This document shows, one piece after another, positions 25,487 to 33,865 of a DNA stretch of 63,748 nucleotides. Within the stretch, counting starts at the first letter, position 1, and every line of letters begins with the position of its first letter. The notes beneath the pieces were generated by a model, which was given only the letters and a program-made list of their open reading frames with translations, ran no database searches and was not told where the DNA came from. Source of the stretch: an uncultured Aquimarina sp. GTDB lineage: Bacteria > Bacteroidota > Bacteroidia > Flavobacteriales > Flavobacteriaceae. A program made the translations under genes and the position numbers. The DNA lies in assembly GCA_947498935.1 (NCBI GenBank), contig CANMMM010000023.1, forward strand, positions 1 to 63,748, written 5' to 3'.

Positions 25487-26890
25487 ATGACAATACGGTT
25501 ATTCCTATTAGTAGTATGCTTTAGCACACTAATGCATTCTCAAGCGCCTGTGATAGAATGGGTGCAGAGTACAGCTACAACTCCTTGGGTAGAGCGGCAA
25601 GTGACACCAAATGCTACTGAGGCTACTAAAAACATATTGACGGTATATCCGGATCAAGTGCAGCAACGTATCGATGGATTCGGAGGATGCTTTAATGAAC
25701 TGGGTTGGGAAGCGATCAAAAGTTTGCCCCCCACTACACAAGAAGAAGTATTGACGGCACTGTTTGATAAAGAGAAAGGTTGTAACTTTTCTATCTACAG
25801 AATGCCAATGGGAGCTAATGATTATGCGGTGAATTGGTATAGTCATAACGAAGTTGCAGACGATTTCGAGATGCAACATTTTTCGATCCAAAGAGATCGA
25901 CAACGACTATTGCCTTACATTAAAAAAGCACAATCCTATAACCCAGCACTACAGATTTGGGCATCTCCATGGTGTCCACCTTCGTGGATGAAAAACAATA
26001 AGCATTATGCGTGCCAACCCGCTTCGGTTAATGACTTGCCAGCCGAAGGCAAAGGGCAGGAAATGCAGACACAATTCATTATGGAAGATCAGTATCTGTC
26101 TGCCTATGCATTGTATTTCTCTAAATTTATCAAAGCGTATGCAGCAGAAGGCGTTACGATTTCGGCAGTACATGTTCAAAACGAACCCAACTCCTGTCAG
26201 AACTTTCCATCTTGTGTATGGACTCCTACGGACTTAGCTACTTTTATAGGAGGCTATTTAGGGCCTCATTTCGAAGCTGCCAAGCTAGATGCCGATATTT
26301 GGTTGGGTACTGTAGAGCGACCGTATTTAGAACGTATTACGCCTATTGTCACAGATGCTAAAGCGCGTAAGTATATCAAAGGTGTTGGTTTTCAGTGGGG
26401 AGGAAAAGGAGCAATCCCCAAGGTACACAACACCTATCCTGAACTGGCATTGATGCAAACAGAAACAGAATGTGGTAATGGGAGTAATGATTGGGCGGCG
26501 GCTGTATACACCTATGGCTTACTACAGCATTATTTTAATCATGGAGCTAATTCATATATGTATTGGAATATGGTGCTGAACGAAACAGGAAAGAGTCGAT
26601 GGGGATGGAAACAAAATTCGATGATTTCAGTACACAGTACGACACACCAAGTGACGTATAACCCAGAGTTCTATCTGATGAAGCATTTTAGCAATTTTGT
26701 AACGCCTGCATCGTATAAAATACAAACCTCTACACCCAATTGTTTGGCATTTAAGAGTACAGATAGTATCGTCATTGTTTACTATCACAGTGCTGATAGC
26801 CAACAAAAAACTACTGTTAGGGTAGGAGAGCAACAATTTGATGTAGTATTAGAGAAAGAATCCTTTAATACCTTTGTGATTCCGATATAA
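25487..26890 (+). CDS. secreted glycoside hydrolase family 30 (glucosylceramidase-like)
   Basis: 467 residues from the ATG at 25487, which begins a signal peptide (MTIRLFLLVVCFSTLMHSQ). The GH30 fold is shown by QQRIDGFGGCFNELGWEAI, YRMPMGANDYA, WASPWCPPSWMK, and the catalytic pair: acid/base Glu233 in VHVQNEPNS, nucleophile Glu326 in LMQTETECG. A beta-sandwich C-terminus follows (FYLMKHFSNFVTPASYKI). The family retains beta-glucosidase, beta-1,6-glucanase, glucosylceramidase and xylanase activities; the substrate cannot be chosen from sequence alone. It has its own promoter and palindrome upstream. The DinB-like gene begins 27 bp later. Confidence 0.9.
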   Translation: MTIRLFLLVVCFSTLMHSQAPVIEWVQSTATTPWVERQVTPNATEATKNILTVYPDQVQQRIDGFGGCFNELGWEAIKSLPPTTQEEVLTALFDKEKGCNFSIYRMPMGANDYAVNWYSHNEVADDFEMQHFSIQRDRQRLLPYIKKAQSYNPALQIWASPWCPPSWMKNNKHYACQPASVNDLPAEGKGQEMQTQFIMEDQYLSAYALYFSKFIKAYAAEGVTISAVHVQNEPNSCQNFPSCVWTPTDLATFIGGYLGPHFEAAKLDADIWLGTVERPYLERITPIVTDAKARKYIKGVGFQWGGKGAIPKVHNTYPELALMQTETECGNGSNDWAAAVYTYGLLQHYFNHGANSYMYWNMVLNETGKSRWGWKQNSMISVHSTTHQVTYNPEFYLMKHFSNFVTPASYKIQTSTPNCLAFKSTDSIVIVYYHSADSQQKTTVRVGEQQFDVVLEKESFNTFVIPI

Positions 26891-26917
26891 ATTTATCCAT
26901 GTTTTAAACTATCTATT

Positions 26918-27397
26918 ATGGGGGAACGCACAACACAATTAGCCAATAGATTTAGAGAAGTCATATTCGATGGGCAGTGGGTAGCTCGTACGAATTACAA
27001 AGCTCAATTGCGTACAATCAGTTGGCAAGAAGCCACTATGGCTATTCCGCCATTACATACCATTGCCGAGCTGACCTATCATATCTGTTATTACATACAG
27101 GGAGTTGCCGATTTTTTAGAACATGGAACATTGACCATCAAGGATCAATACAGTTTTGAAGCAGTACCCATAGCTTCAGCAGCAGCATGGGAAACGCAAT
27201 TAGTAGCTTTATGGGAGCAATCCGAGCGTTTTGCCACCTTAGTAGCAGCGCTACCAGATGCACAATTGGATCAAGTATTCGTAAAAGAAGCATACGGAGA
27301 TTACCAGCGTAATATAGATGGTATGATAGAACACTGTTATTATCATTTAGGGCAAGTAGTATGGATGAAAAAAATGCTAGCTGCTCAGAACGTATGA
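26918..27397 (+). CDS. DinB-like (DUF1572-type) four-helix protein
   Basis: 159 residues, all helical. Metal-ligand histidines typical of the DinB/YfiT fold are visible in ELTYHICYYIQ and in IEHCYYHLGQVVWMKKML. The N-terminal pattern LANRFREVIFDGQWVARTNYKAQL fits DUF1572-like members. Such proteins bind a divalent metal, and some are thiol transferases; the role here is unknown. Its stop overlaps the modA start (ATGA), which ties it to the molybdate operon. Confidence 0.8.
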   Translation: MGERTTQLANRFREVIFDGQWVARTNYKAQLRTISWQEATMAIPPLHTIAELTYHICYYIQGVADFLEHGTLTIKDQYSFEAVPIASAAAWETQLVALWEQSERFATLVAALPDAQLDQVFVKEAYGDYQRNIDGMIEHCYYHLGQVVWMKKMLAAQNV

Positions 27398-28161
27398 GGT
27401 ATTGGAAGTATCGTATTTTAGTAGTAGTACTGGGTTGTCTATGGAGTTGTAAAAACGATACAGCTCCGCCAAAAATTACGATTGCAGTTGCAGCTAATAT
27501 GCAGTATGCGATCCAAGAAATAAGCAAAAAATTCACCTCGCAAACAGGTATTGAATGCGCAGTAGTCGTTAGCGCATCGGGTGTACTTACCGCACAGTTA
27601 CGCCAAGGAGCACCATATGATCTTTTTGTGGCTGCAAATATGAAATACCCCACCACTGTTTATGAGCAGGGGCTCGCTATTGCTCCACCCAAAGCATATG
27701 CGTATGGTCAATTGGTACTCTGGTCGATGCAGGATGGAATCCCCCTTACAATGGCCAGTTTGCTTGATGAGAAAGTAAAGCATATTGCTATTGCGAATCC
27801 TGATACAGCACCTTATGGAGCTGCTACGGTAGCAGCGTTGCAAAAAGCAGGAGTATACGATCGTATTACCCATAAATTGGTGTACGGAGAGAGTATAGCA
27901 CAGACCAATCAATTTATTGTTTCTGGAGCGGCTACCATAGGATGTACCGCGCAGTCTGCGGTACGATCCCCTATGCTAAAGGATAAAGGTACTTGGCAAT
28001 TGGTAGCGACGTCGCTATATACACCGATTACCCAAGGAGTGGTACAATTACAACGCCCAGCAACGCAGGCAGTGTTATCCACACAGTTTTATGACTTTCT
28101 TTTTTCGGCAGATGCTAGAGAAATCCTAGAAGATTTCGGATATTTAGTGCCTGAATTATGA
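27394..28161 (+). CDS. modA: molybdate ABC transporter, substrate-binding lipoprotein
   Basis: 255 residues from the ATG at 27394, which overlaps the previous stop (ATGA). It begins with a lipoprotein signal (lipobox LWSC, Cys19). ITIAVAANMQYAIQEISKKF, VVVSASGVLTAQLRQGAPYDLFVAAN and the late IANPDTAPYGAATVAAL match ModA proteins, whose first-strand Ser/Ala-Ala-Asn and second Ser bind the oxyanion. It delivers molybdate or tungstate to ModB. The upstream frame from 27361 lies inside the DinB gene and is not the start. Confidence 0.93.
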   Translation: MRYWKYRILVVVLGCLWSCKNDTAPPKITIAVAANMQYAIQEISKKFTSQTGIECAVVVSASGVLTAQLRQGAPYDLFVAANMKYPTTVYEQGLAIAPPKAYAYGQLVLWSMQDGIPLTMASLLDEKVKHIAIANPDTAPYGAATVAALQKAGVYDRITHKLVYGESIAQTNQFIVSGAATIGCTAQSAVRSPMLKDKGTWQLVATSLYTPITQGVVQLQRPATQAVLSTQFYDFLFSADAREILEDFGYLVPEL

Positions 28162-28541
28162 ATAGATTTACGGGCAACATAGCTGCGATAGACACCAGCG
28201 AGGGACTTTCTTGTATACACGTTCGTGTCGCAAATACACTGGTATTACAAGTGCTATTGGTAGGAACACCAGCCCTATCCATTGGTCAAGAATTACGATT
28301 GGCATGTAAGGAAACGAATGTGTTACTGGCTCAGAAGGGAGCACTGACCACGGTACAAAACACCATCACAGGTACGGTACAGACTCTGGAACAAGGAATA
28401 GTATTGAGCAAAGTAACGGTGGCTACTTCTATAGGAGTAGTGACTACTGTAATTGCTTCATCGGCTATTACATCATTAGCATTAACAGTGGGCATCGACA
28501 TAGATGTGCTTATGCCCATGCATCAGATATATATCACATGA
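28158..28541 (+). CDS. stand-alone di-Mop (TOBE) molybdate-binding protein
   Basis: 127 residues, two TOBE/Mop modules of about 60 residues: a divergent one (MNRFTGNIAAIDTSEGL...) and a clearer one (NTITGTVQTLEQGIVLSKVTVAT...ITSLALTVGIDIDVLMP). Mop modules oligomerise and bind molybdate, serving as storage (molbindin) or as sensors. It overlaps modA before and modB after with ATGA, so it is made in step with the transporter. It could buffer imported molybdate in the cytoplasm. Confidence 0.85.
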   Translation: MNRFTGNIAAIDTSEGLSCIHVRVANTLVLQVLLVGTPALSIGQELRLACKETNVLLAQKGALTTVQNTITGTVQTLEQGIVLSKVTVATSIGVVTTVIASSAITSLALTVGIDIDVLMPMHQIYIT

Positions 28542-29212
28542 TTGATTGGAGTCCTATCATACTTACCGCTAAATTAGCAACACTCACGACCTTGCTATTA
28601 CTACTCATAGGAATTCCGATTGCGTACTGGTTAGCAACAACTACGGCTAGAAGTAAGCCAGTAGTCGAGACACTGGTTAGTTTGCCACTAGTATTGCCTC
28701 CTACAGTATTGGGCTTTTATTTATTGATTGCCTTTAGTCCTCATAAGGCATTAGGACATTGGTTACAGCAATATATGGGTATCCAATTATTGTTTTCGTT
28801 TACAGGATTAGTCATTGGATCGGTGCTGTACAGTTTACCTTTTATGGTCAATCCCATACAGGCAGGGTTATCGAATCTACCGCCCTCATTAGCTGAAGCT
28901 TCGTATGTGTTAGGGAAATCCAAGTTACAAACCCTGTTTTATGTGTTACTACCAGCGATTAAACCCGCACTGCTTACAGGAATCGTACTCACATTTGCCC
29001 ATACCATCGGAGAGTTTGGTGTCGTATTGATGATAGGAGGGAATATCCCAGATGCTACCAAGGTGGTATCGATCGCTATTTATGATCAGGTAGAGGCATT
29101 GAATTATGAGCAGGCACACTTATATTCACTCCTGTTACTAGGAGTTACTTTTTGCATATTATTAGTGGTATATAGTACTAATGGAAAGCATCTAAAACAC
29201 TTTTGGAAATGA
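28538..29212 (+). CDS. modB: molybdate ABC transporter, permease
   Basis: 224 residues with about five or six TM segments. The EAA-type cytoplasmic loop is LPPSLAEASYVLGKSKLQTLFYVLLPAIKPALLTG, ending in the Gly needed for contact with ModC. HTIGEFGVVLMIGGNIP is typical of ModB. It forms the transmembrane channel with ModA and ModC. ATGA overlaps join it to both neighbours. Confidence 0.95.
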   Translation: MIDWSPIILTAKLATLTTLLLLLIGIPIAYWLATTTARSKPVVETLVSLPLVLPPTVLGFYLLIAFSPHKALGHWLQQYMGIQLLFSFTGLVIGSVLYSLPFMVNPIQAGLSNLPPSLAEASYVLGKSKLQTLFYVLLPAIKPALLTGIVLTFAHTIGEFGVVLMIGGNIPDATKVVSIAIYDQVEALNYEQAHLYSLLLLGVTFCILLVVYSTNGKHLKHFWK

Positions 29213-30090
29213 TTACAGCCACGCTACAAAAAACATTGGGAGTTGTAGGTGGACAGCTTGATTTGGATATCGAACTCCAAATAGCGAAAGGAGCTTTTGT
29301 AGCATTATACGGTGCTTCTGGAGCAGGAAAAACATCGATATTACGGATGTTGGCAGGACTACTGACTCCAGATCAAGGGCGAGTACATGTAGCAGGAACA
29401 CCATGGTTCGATGCTGCTAAGCGAGTAGTACTCCCGCCACAACAGCGTAGTGTAGGGTATGTGTTTCAGGAGTATGCCTTGTTTCCGACCATGACAGTAC
29501 GTAAGAACCTTACCTATGCATTAGAAAAAGGACAAGAAGCGCATCGTATCGAAGAACTGATCGAAATACTCGAACTAGGACCACTGCAAGATCGAAAACC
29601 AGATACCTTATCTGGTGGACAACAACAGCGCGTGGCACTGGCTAGAGCATTGGTGCGTATGCCAGCATTATTACTATTAGATGAGCCACTATCTGCTTTG
29701 GACGCTCAGATGCGAACCAAACTACAAGATTATATACTGCAATTGCATAAACACTATGCATTAACAACTATTTTGGTAAGTCATGATGTAGGCGAAATTG
29801 TAAAAATGGCGGATCATGTGTATTGTGTAACAGACGGAAAAGTTACGAGGTCTGGTACACCACTTTCTGTATTAACTGCTTCCAAAACAATACCCCAAGG
29901 TCGTATACAACGCATAGGAGAATTACTAGCCATACAGTCAGAAGGCACAATGTATATAGTGACAGTATTATTACAAACAGAAGTAATTAAGGTATTAGCA
30001 CAAGTTACAGATATTGCAGGGATGCAAGTAGGTGATACTGTATTGGTAACTGCCACAACTATTGATCCTATATTGACTAAGTTATCTTAG
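29209..30090 (+). CDS. modC: molybdate ABC transporter, ATP-binding protein
   Basis: 293 residues from the ATG at 29209, in an ATGA overlap with modB. It has Walker A GASGAGKTS (about 40), signature LSGGQQQRVALARAL, Walker B LLLLDEPLSALD and the switch His in VSHDVGE. A C-terminal regulatory TOBE-like segment (about 230-293) is present. It powers molybdate import. It closes a five-gene run beginning with the DinB-like gene. The convergent DUF4230 gene ends 14 bp beyond, with no obvious terminator. Confidence 0.95.
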   Translation: MITATLQKTLGVVGGQLDLDIELQIAKGAFVALYGASGAGKTSILRMLAGLLTPDQGRVHVAGTPWFDAAKRVVLPPQQRSVGYVFQEYALFPTMTVRKNLTYALEKGQEAHRIEELIEILELGPLQDRKPDTLSGGQQQRVALARALVRMPALLLLDEPLSALDAQMRTKLQDYILQLHKHYALTTILVSHDVGEIVKMADHVYCVTDGKVTRSGTPLSVLTASKTIPQGRIQRIGELLAIQSEGTMYIVTVLLQTEVIKVLAQVTDIAGMQVGDTVLVTATTIDPILTKLS

Positions 30091-30104
30091 TCAGTGTACA
30101 AGAT

Positions 30105-30725
30105 TTATAAGCTAGGTTTCTGTACAGTAATGCTATCCAGATGTTGCACCACCTGATTCTTATAGACTAATTTCCATCCCATAGCCTGTGTAAGGATATA
30201 GATTTTTTGTAATTCGCTGATCAGTCTATTTTGCGCGTTGATACTGAGGCTAGATACGGCGATTTTTTTATTGAGTTGTTGTGTGATTTTTTGTTGTATC
30301 TGATTGTGGTCATTAGGTGTAAAAGGATTAAAAAAATCTTCCTCTAAGTGATGGTATTTAATGGTAGGATGTATGGTGACTTCTGCTTCGGGAATATGGG
30401 TGATAGTTACCGTTTTAGTGTCTGGGTCTACCGAATGTTTGATCTGCTGCATATCATAGCTGATCAGTACCTTCGCATTGACTACGACGATGGCTTTTTT
30501 ATGTGCGGTGAACAGATCTAGATACATTTTTTTAGCATCGTCATAGGTGATGATTTCAGAAAAATGCCCTTCTGTGACTACTAGTTTGCTTACATTTTGT
30601 AAGCGTTCTAGGATCAGATTTGTAGACTCAATGGTGGTTTTTGAAGATGTAGTAGGAAGTGCGATCCTATATATAATACCAGCCGTAAGAGCTGTTATGA
30701 GGGCACCTAATAAAAAATTACGCAT
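30105..30725 (-). CDS. DUF4230 family protein
   Basis: 206 residues with one N-terminal TM anchor (about 4-21) and a periplasmic or outer-face domain. LERLQNVSKLVVTEGHFSEIITYDD and AKVLISYDMQQIKHSVDPDTKTVTITHIPEAEV (in parts) match DUF4230, a widespread family of anchored proteins of unknown function. It converges on modC and is preceded by the DUF4136 lipoprotein and its terminator, so it is probably monocistronic. Confidence 0.85.
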   Translation of the reverse strand: MRNFLLGALITALTAGIIYRIALPTTSSKTTIESTNLILERLQNVSKLVVTEGHFSEIITYDDAKKMYLDLFTAHKKAIVVVNAKVLISYDMQQIKHSVDPDTKTVTITHIPEAEVTIHPTIKYHHLEEDFFNPFTPNDHNQIQQKITQQLNKKIAVSSLSINAQNRLISELQKIYILTQAMGWKLVYKNQVVQHLDSITVQKPSL

Positions 30726-30779
30726 AGGGAATAAGAGATCAGATAATAAAAAGTGTAAACCACTATAGGATAAAATTAC

Positions 30780-30820
30780 AAAAAAAATAGTCTTTCCTAA
30801 AATGTTGGAAAAGACTATTT
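30780..30820 (-). terminator. rho-independent terminator of the DUF4136 gene
   Basis: Read leftward: AAATAGTCTTTTCC, nine-base loop, GGAAAGACTATTT with one bulged base, followed by T's from the A-run at 30780-30787. Lies 25 bp after the stop at 30845. Confidence 0.7.
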
Positions 30821-30844
30821 TGTATGGTATATGTGTATGTAATA

Positions 30845-31375
30845 CTAAGGTTGTTGTGGTGGATATTTAGCTAAAATAGCAGCTACAATTTCTTGTATTT
30901 TTTCTTGCTTACGAGCTACATTTTGCGTCAGTGCCGCTGTACCCATTCCCTGCCATACCAGCTCTTTTTTAGTCGCATCTACAAGGTCGATATACAAAGT
31001 GCCTTCTGTAGTTCTGGATACGGTATTGTAACCAGTACCCCAAAACCAAGGACTCCAACCCCAGCCATAACCATAGCCAAAATTATTCTGGTAGATATTT
31101 ACATTTTCTTTGGTTTTAGTGAAGATACTTACCAAGATATCTGGGTTGGCAGATTTTACAAAACCTTTGGCATTCATCGTGTTTTCGATCGCACGCAGAA
31201 TCCGTTTTTTATCTAGATCACTGACCTTGGCTTGATCGATACCAGGTTTGTAAAACGCATAACTCTTATAAGGGGTAAAGTCGGTTTGTCTATCATAATC
31301 AGAAGCTACTCGTACACTAGAGCATGCAGTAAGCATACTGAGTAGAACCAGTGCTAACAGTGAAAAATATTTCAT
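30845..31375 (-). CDS. DUF4136 lipoprotein
   Basis: 176 residues with a lipobox (SMLTAC, Cys at about 18). The DUF4136 pattern runs throughout: SDYDRQTDFTPYKSYAFY, NTMNAKGFVKSANPDILVSI, GTLYIDLVDATKKELVWQG. A Gly/Trp/Tyr-rich segment (about 98-114) is typical of this family in Bacteroidota. It is an envelope lipoprotein of unknown role. A clear terminator follows; no promoter was recognised upstream. Confidence 0.9.
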   Translation of the reverse strand: MKYFSLLALVLLSMLTACSSVRVASDYDRQTDFTPYKSYAFYKPGIDQAKVSDLDKKRILRAIENTMNAKGFVKSANPDILVSIFTKTKENVNIYQNNFGYGYGWGWSPWFWGTGYNTVSRTTEGTLYIDLVDATKKELVWQGMGTAALTQNVARKQEKIQEIVAAILAKYPPQQP

Positions 31376-31498
31376 AATCCTAGAGTTTATATATTGAACA
31401 ATTTTTTTAAGTTATGAGTAACAATAACCGTACCAGTAATATAGGTCATTCTTATAGCTAATTGATAAAAGTGTAAACTACTTTAAGATAGGAACCGC

Positions 31499-31675
31499 TT
31501 ATTTGCGTGAGTATTGGTTGGTTTTTTTGTCGTATCCATAGGGGCAGTGCCTACAGCCACTTTCACAACAGTAGCCTCTTCGTAGATGGTATTGCGCTGT
31601 AAAACAGCGATAGCCTTCTGGCGTAAGATAGTAGTCTCCTTCTTCTGGTTTCAGATTTTTTTTCGCGTTGCTCAT
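31499..31675 (-). CDS. DUF5522 small cysteine-rich protein
   Basis: 58 residues from the ATG at 31675; the longer frame would start at TTG inside the divergent gene. The motif YYLTPEGYRCFTAQYHLRRGYCCESGCRHCPYGY is characteristic of DUF5522, with a CCxSGCxHCPYG cluster of four or more cysteines that probably binds zinc or an iron-sulfur cluster. The function is unknown. It is divergent from the HExxH protein gene, with only 29 bp between the two start codons. Confidence 0.88.
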   Translation of the reverse strand: MSNAKKNLKPEEGDYYLTPEGYRCFTAQYHLRRGYCCESGCRHCPYGYDKKTNQYSRK

Positions 31676-31680
31676 CGGTA

Positions 31681-31711
31681 CAAAAATACTATCTTGCACC
31701 CAGTATGCCAA
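31681..31711 (-). promoter_or_regulatory. promoter of the DUF5522 gene, overlapping the divergent gene
   Basis: On the minus strand TTG (31709-31711), 20 bases, TATTTTTG (31681-31688). The expected initiation point falls at or within a few bases of the ATG, implying a leaderless or near-leaderless mRNA. A weaker rightward match (TTG-N19-TATCTTG) faces the other way. Confidence 0.5.
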
Positions 31712-32031
31712 TTGTAGTCAACAAATATTTGATAGGACGCCATTTTGTAGGCATTGCCTTATGGCCCTTTATCGTTATTAAAGATCCTTGTCTGAAAAAA
31801 GATGTGTTTTTTATCAATCACGAAAGAATACATCTGCGACAGCAAGTAGAACTGTTGGTGCTACCTTTTTATATCATCTATCTGATCGAATATTTGGTGC
31901 GACTAATATATTATAAGAATTCGCAAGAGGCATACCGCAATATTTCATTCGAAAGAGAAGCCTATGCGCAAGAAGGCAATTTAGCCTACCTAAAAGAGCG
32001 CAAATGGTGGAGCTTTATTACTTATTTATAA
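31705..32031 (+). CDS. small protein with HExxH motif
   Basis: 108 residues. NHERIHLRQQVELL contains HExxH (HERIH), followed by a hydrophobic stretch (LVLPFYIIYLIEYLVRLIYY), and an EREAYAQEGN segment 30-40 residues later that could supply the third ligand of a gluzincin-like site. A tiny zinc-dependent protease or a membrane-attached relative is possible, but no activity is established. It opens a rightward run with the PLP enzyme (5 bp gap). Confidence 0.75.
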   Translation: MPIVVNKYLIGRHFVGIALWPFIVIKDPCLKKDVFFINHERIHLRQQVELLVLPFYIIYLIEYLVRLIYYKNSQEAYRNISFEREAYAQEGNLAYLKERKWWSFITYL

Positions 32032-32036
32032 ATCAT

Positions 32037-32990
32037 ATGCATCAGCTATTTGCTTCTAAGGTTCATAGTGTAGTTCAAGAAATTCATGCACCAATTATAG
32101 ATGATGCAGGGGTACGCTTGTGGATTCAACGCGAAGATTTGATCCATCCTACCGTATCGGGTAATAAATTCAGAAAGCTGAAATACAATCTGCTAGAAGC
32201 ACAAAGACAAGGGTTTACGACCGTGCTTACTTTTGGCGGTGCTTACAGCAATCACATTGCAGCTACAGCCGCTGCAGGACAAGCAATCGGGTTGCGTACC
32301 ATCGGTGTTATCAGAGGAGAAGAACTGGCCAATGACCTAGCCAATACACTGGCACAAAACCCAACACTACGCTTTGCGCAACAATGCGGTATGCAGTTTA
32401 AGTTCATCAGCAGAGCCGCTTATAAAAATAAAACAACTTCAGAGTTTTTAGACCACTTAGTCACTGAATTTGGATCGTTTTATAGTATACCAGAAGGAGG
32501 AACCAATGCACTAGCCGTAGAGGGGTGTACAGAAATATTGGAACCCAATAATGCATATGATGTCATTGCCTGCCCTGTAGGTACAGGAGGTACCATCGCA
32601 GGGTTGATAACCAGTAGTGATACCCACCAACAAGTGATCGGATTTCCAGCACTCAAAGGAGATTTTCTGACCACAGCCATTAGACCGTATGTGTCTAAAA
32701 ATAATTGGTATTTAGAAACCAACTATCATTTTGGAGGTTATGGTAAAATAAATAAGGTATTAATAGAGTTTATAAACAGCTTTTATGCCACACATCAGAT
32801 CCCATTAGACCCTATCTACACCGGTAAGATGCTGTATGGCCTGTTTGATATGATCGTAAAAGGAGTTTTTCAGAAAAATACTCGTATTTTAGCCATACAT
32901 ACAGGAGGATTACAAGGCATAGCAGGCATGAATCAAACAATTAAAAAAAAAGGAATACTACCCTTGATCAACGTAGGATATGAATCGTAG
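32037..32990 (+). CDS. PLP enzyme of the ACC deaminase/D-cysteine desulfhydrase family
   Basis: 317 residues from the ATG at 32037; an ATG 33 bases upstream would overlap the previous gene. The PLP lysine lies in VSGNKFRKLKYN, followed by FGGAYSNHIAATAAAGQ, the conserved SNH substrate region. CPVGTGGTIAGLI is the phosphate-binding glycine loop. Members deaminate ACC or desulfhydrate D-cysteine; the present sequence does not discriminate with certainty. Its last 11 bp overlap the glucosaminidase start. Confidence 0.9.
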   Translation: MHQLFASKVHSVVQEIHAPIIDDAGVRLWIQREDLIHPTVSGNKFRKLKYNLLEAQRQGFTTVLTFGGAYSNHIAATAAAGQAIGLRTIGVIRGEELANDLANTLAQNPTLRFAQQCGMQFKFISRAAYKNKTTSEFLDHLVTEFGSFYSIPEGGTNALAVEGCTEILEPNNAYDVIACPVGTGGTIAGLITSSDTHQQVIGFPALKGDFLTTAIRPYVSKNNWYLETNYHFGGYGKINKVLIEFINSFYATHQIPLDPIYTGKMLYGLFDMIVKGVFQKNTRILAIHTGGLQGIAGMNQTIKKKGILPLINVGYES

Positions 32991-33840
32991 ACAATTAATA
33001 CTGTTAGTAAGTATCAGTACACTCATGATCGCTTGTGGAGGAAACAAGCGTGTCATTGCAACAAGAAAAACACCACCACCATCGCAACGAAAAAAAGAGG
33101 TGCGTAGAGAAGAAAAAAAAATAATCACCGAGACTCCTAGCAAGCCTAAAGTGGTAGCGCCCTATGCCGAACGCGTACAAAAATATATCTATGAGTATTC
33201 TAGTATTGCCAAGCTAGAAATGGCTAAATATGGAATACCAGCCAGTATCACATTGGCACAAGGTATCTTAGAGTCTGGCGCAGGCGCAGGAGAATTAACC
33301 ACTAAGGCGAATAATCACTTTGGTATTAAATGCCATGATTGGGTAGGCGAAAAAGTATACCACGATGATGATCGCCTACAAGAATGTTTTAGAAAATACG
33401 ACAAAGCCAGTCAATCATTCAGAGATCACTCCTTATTTCTAAAAAATAGAAAGCGTTATGCCGATCTATTTACCCATCATCCTAGTGATTATAAATCATG
33501 GGCGATAGGATTACGGGCGGCAGGCTACGCAACCGATAAGAAATACCCAGTAAAGCTGATAAACATCATAGAGCGGTATCAATTATATACCTATGATAAA
33601 CAAGTATTAGGTAGTAAATACAAAGGATCAGAACAGGTAGTTACACAAAAACCAGTAGCTACTGTAACCCCCGAAAAGCCCAAAGTAGTAAATGCCAACC
33701 AACATGTGGTGCAAAAAGGAGATACCCTGTATTCTATTTCTAGGCGATATAATATAAAGGTAGCCCAACTAAAGGCATATAATGACCTAAAAGATAATAT
33801 CATTGCCATAGGGCAAGTACTCAAAGTACAACCAGATTAA
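32980..33840 (+). CDS. glucosaminidase (GH73) lipoprotein with LysM domain
   Basis: 286 residues with a lipobox (LMIAC, Cys19), then a Pro/Lys/Arg-rich linker (about 25-60). The glucosaminidase domain (about 65-205) shows ITLAQGILESGAG, with the catalytic Glu, and NNHFGIKCHDW, then YDKASQSFRDHSLFL. A C-terminal LysM (about 240-285: HVVQKGDTLYSISRRYNI) binds peptidoglycan. It cleaves the glycan backbone at the outer membrane or periplasm face. It overlaps the PLP gene by 11 bp and precedes hemL by 25 bp. Confidence 0.93.
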   Translation: MNRRQLILLVSISTLMIACGGNKRVIATRKTPPPSQRKKEVRREEKKIITETPSKPKVVAPYAERVQKYIYEYSSIAKLEMAKYGIPASITLAQGILESGAGAGELTTKANNHFGIKCHDWVGEKVYHDDDRLQECFRKYDKASQSFRDHSLFLKNRKRYADLFTHHPSDYKSWAIGLRAAGYATDKKYPVKLINIIERYQLYTYDKQVLGSKYKGSEQVVTQKPVATVTPEKPKVVNANQHVVQKGDTLYSISRRYNIKVAQLKAYNDLKDNIIAIGQVLKVQPD

Positions 33841-33865
33841 GTTCCAAACATTATAGCGATTCTAT

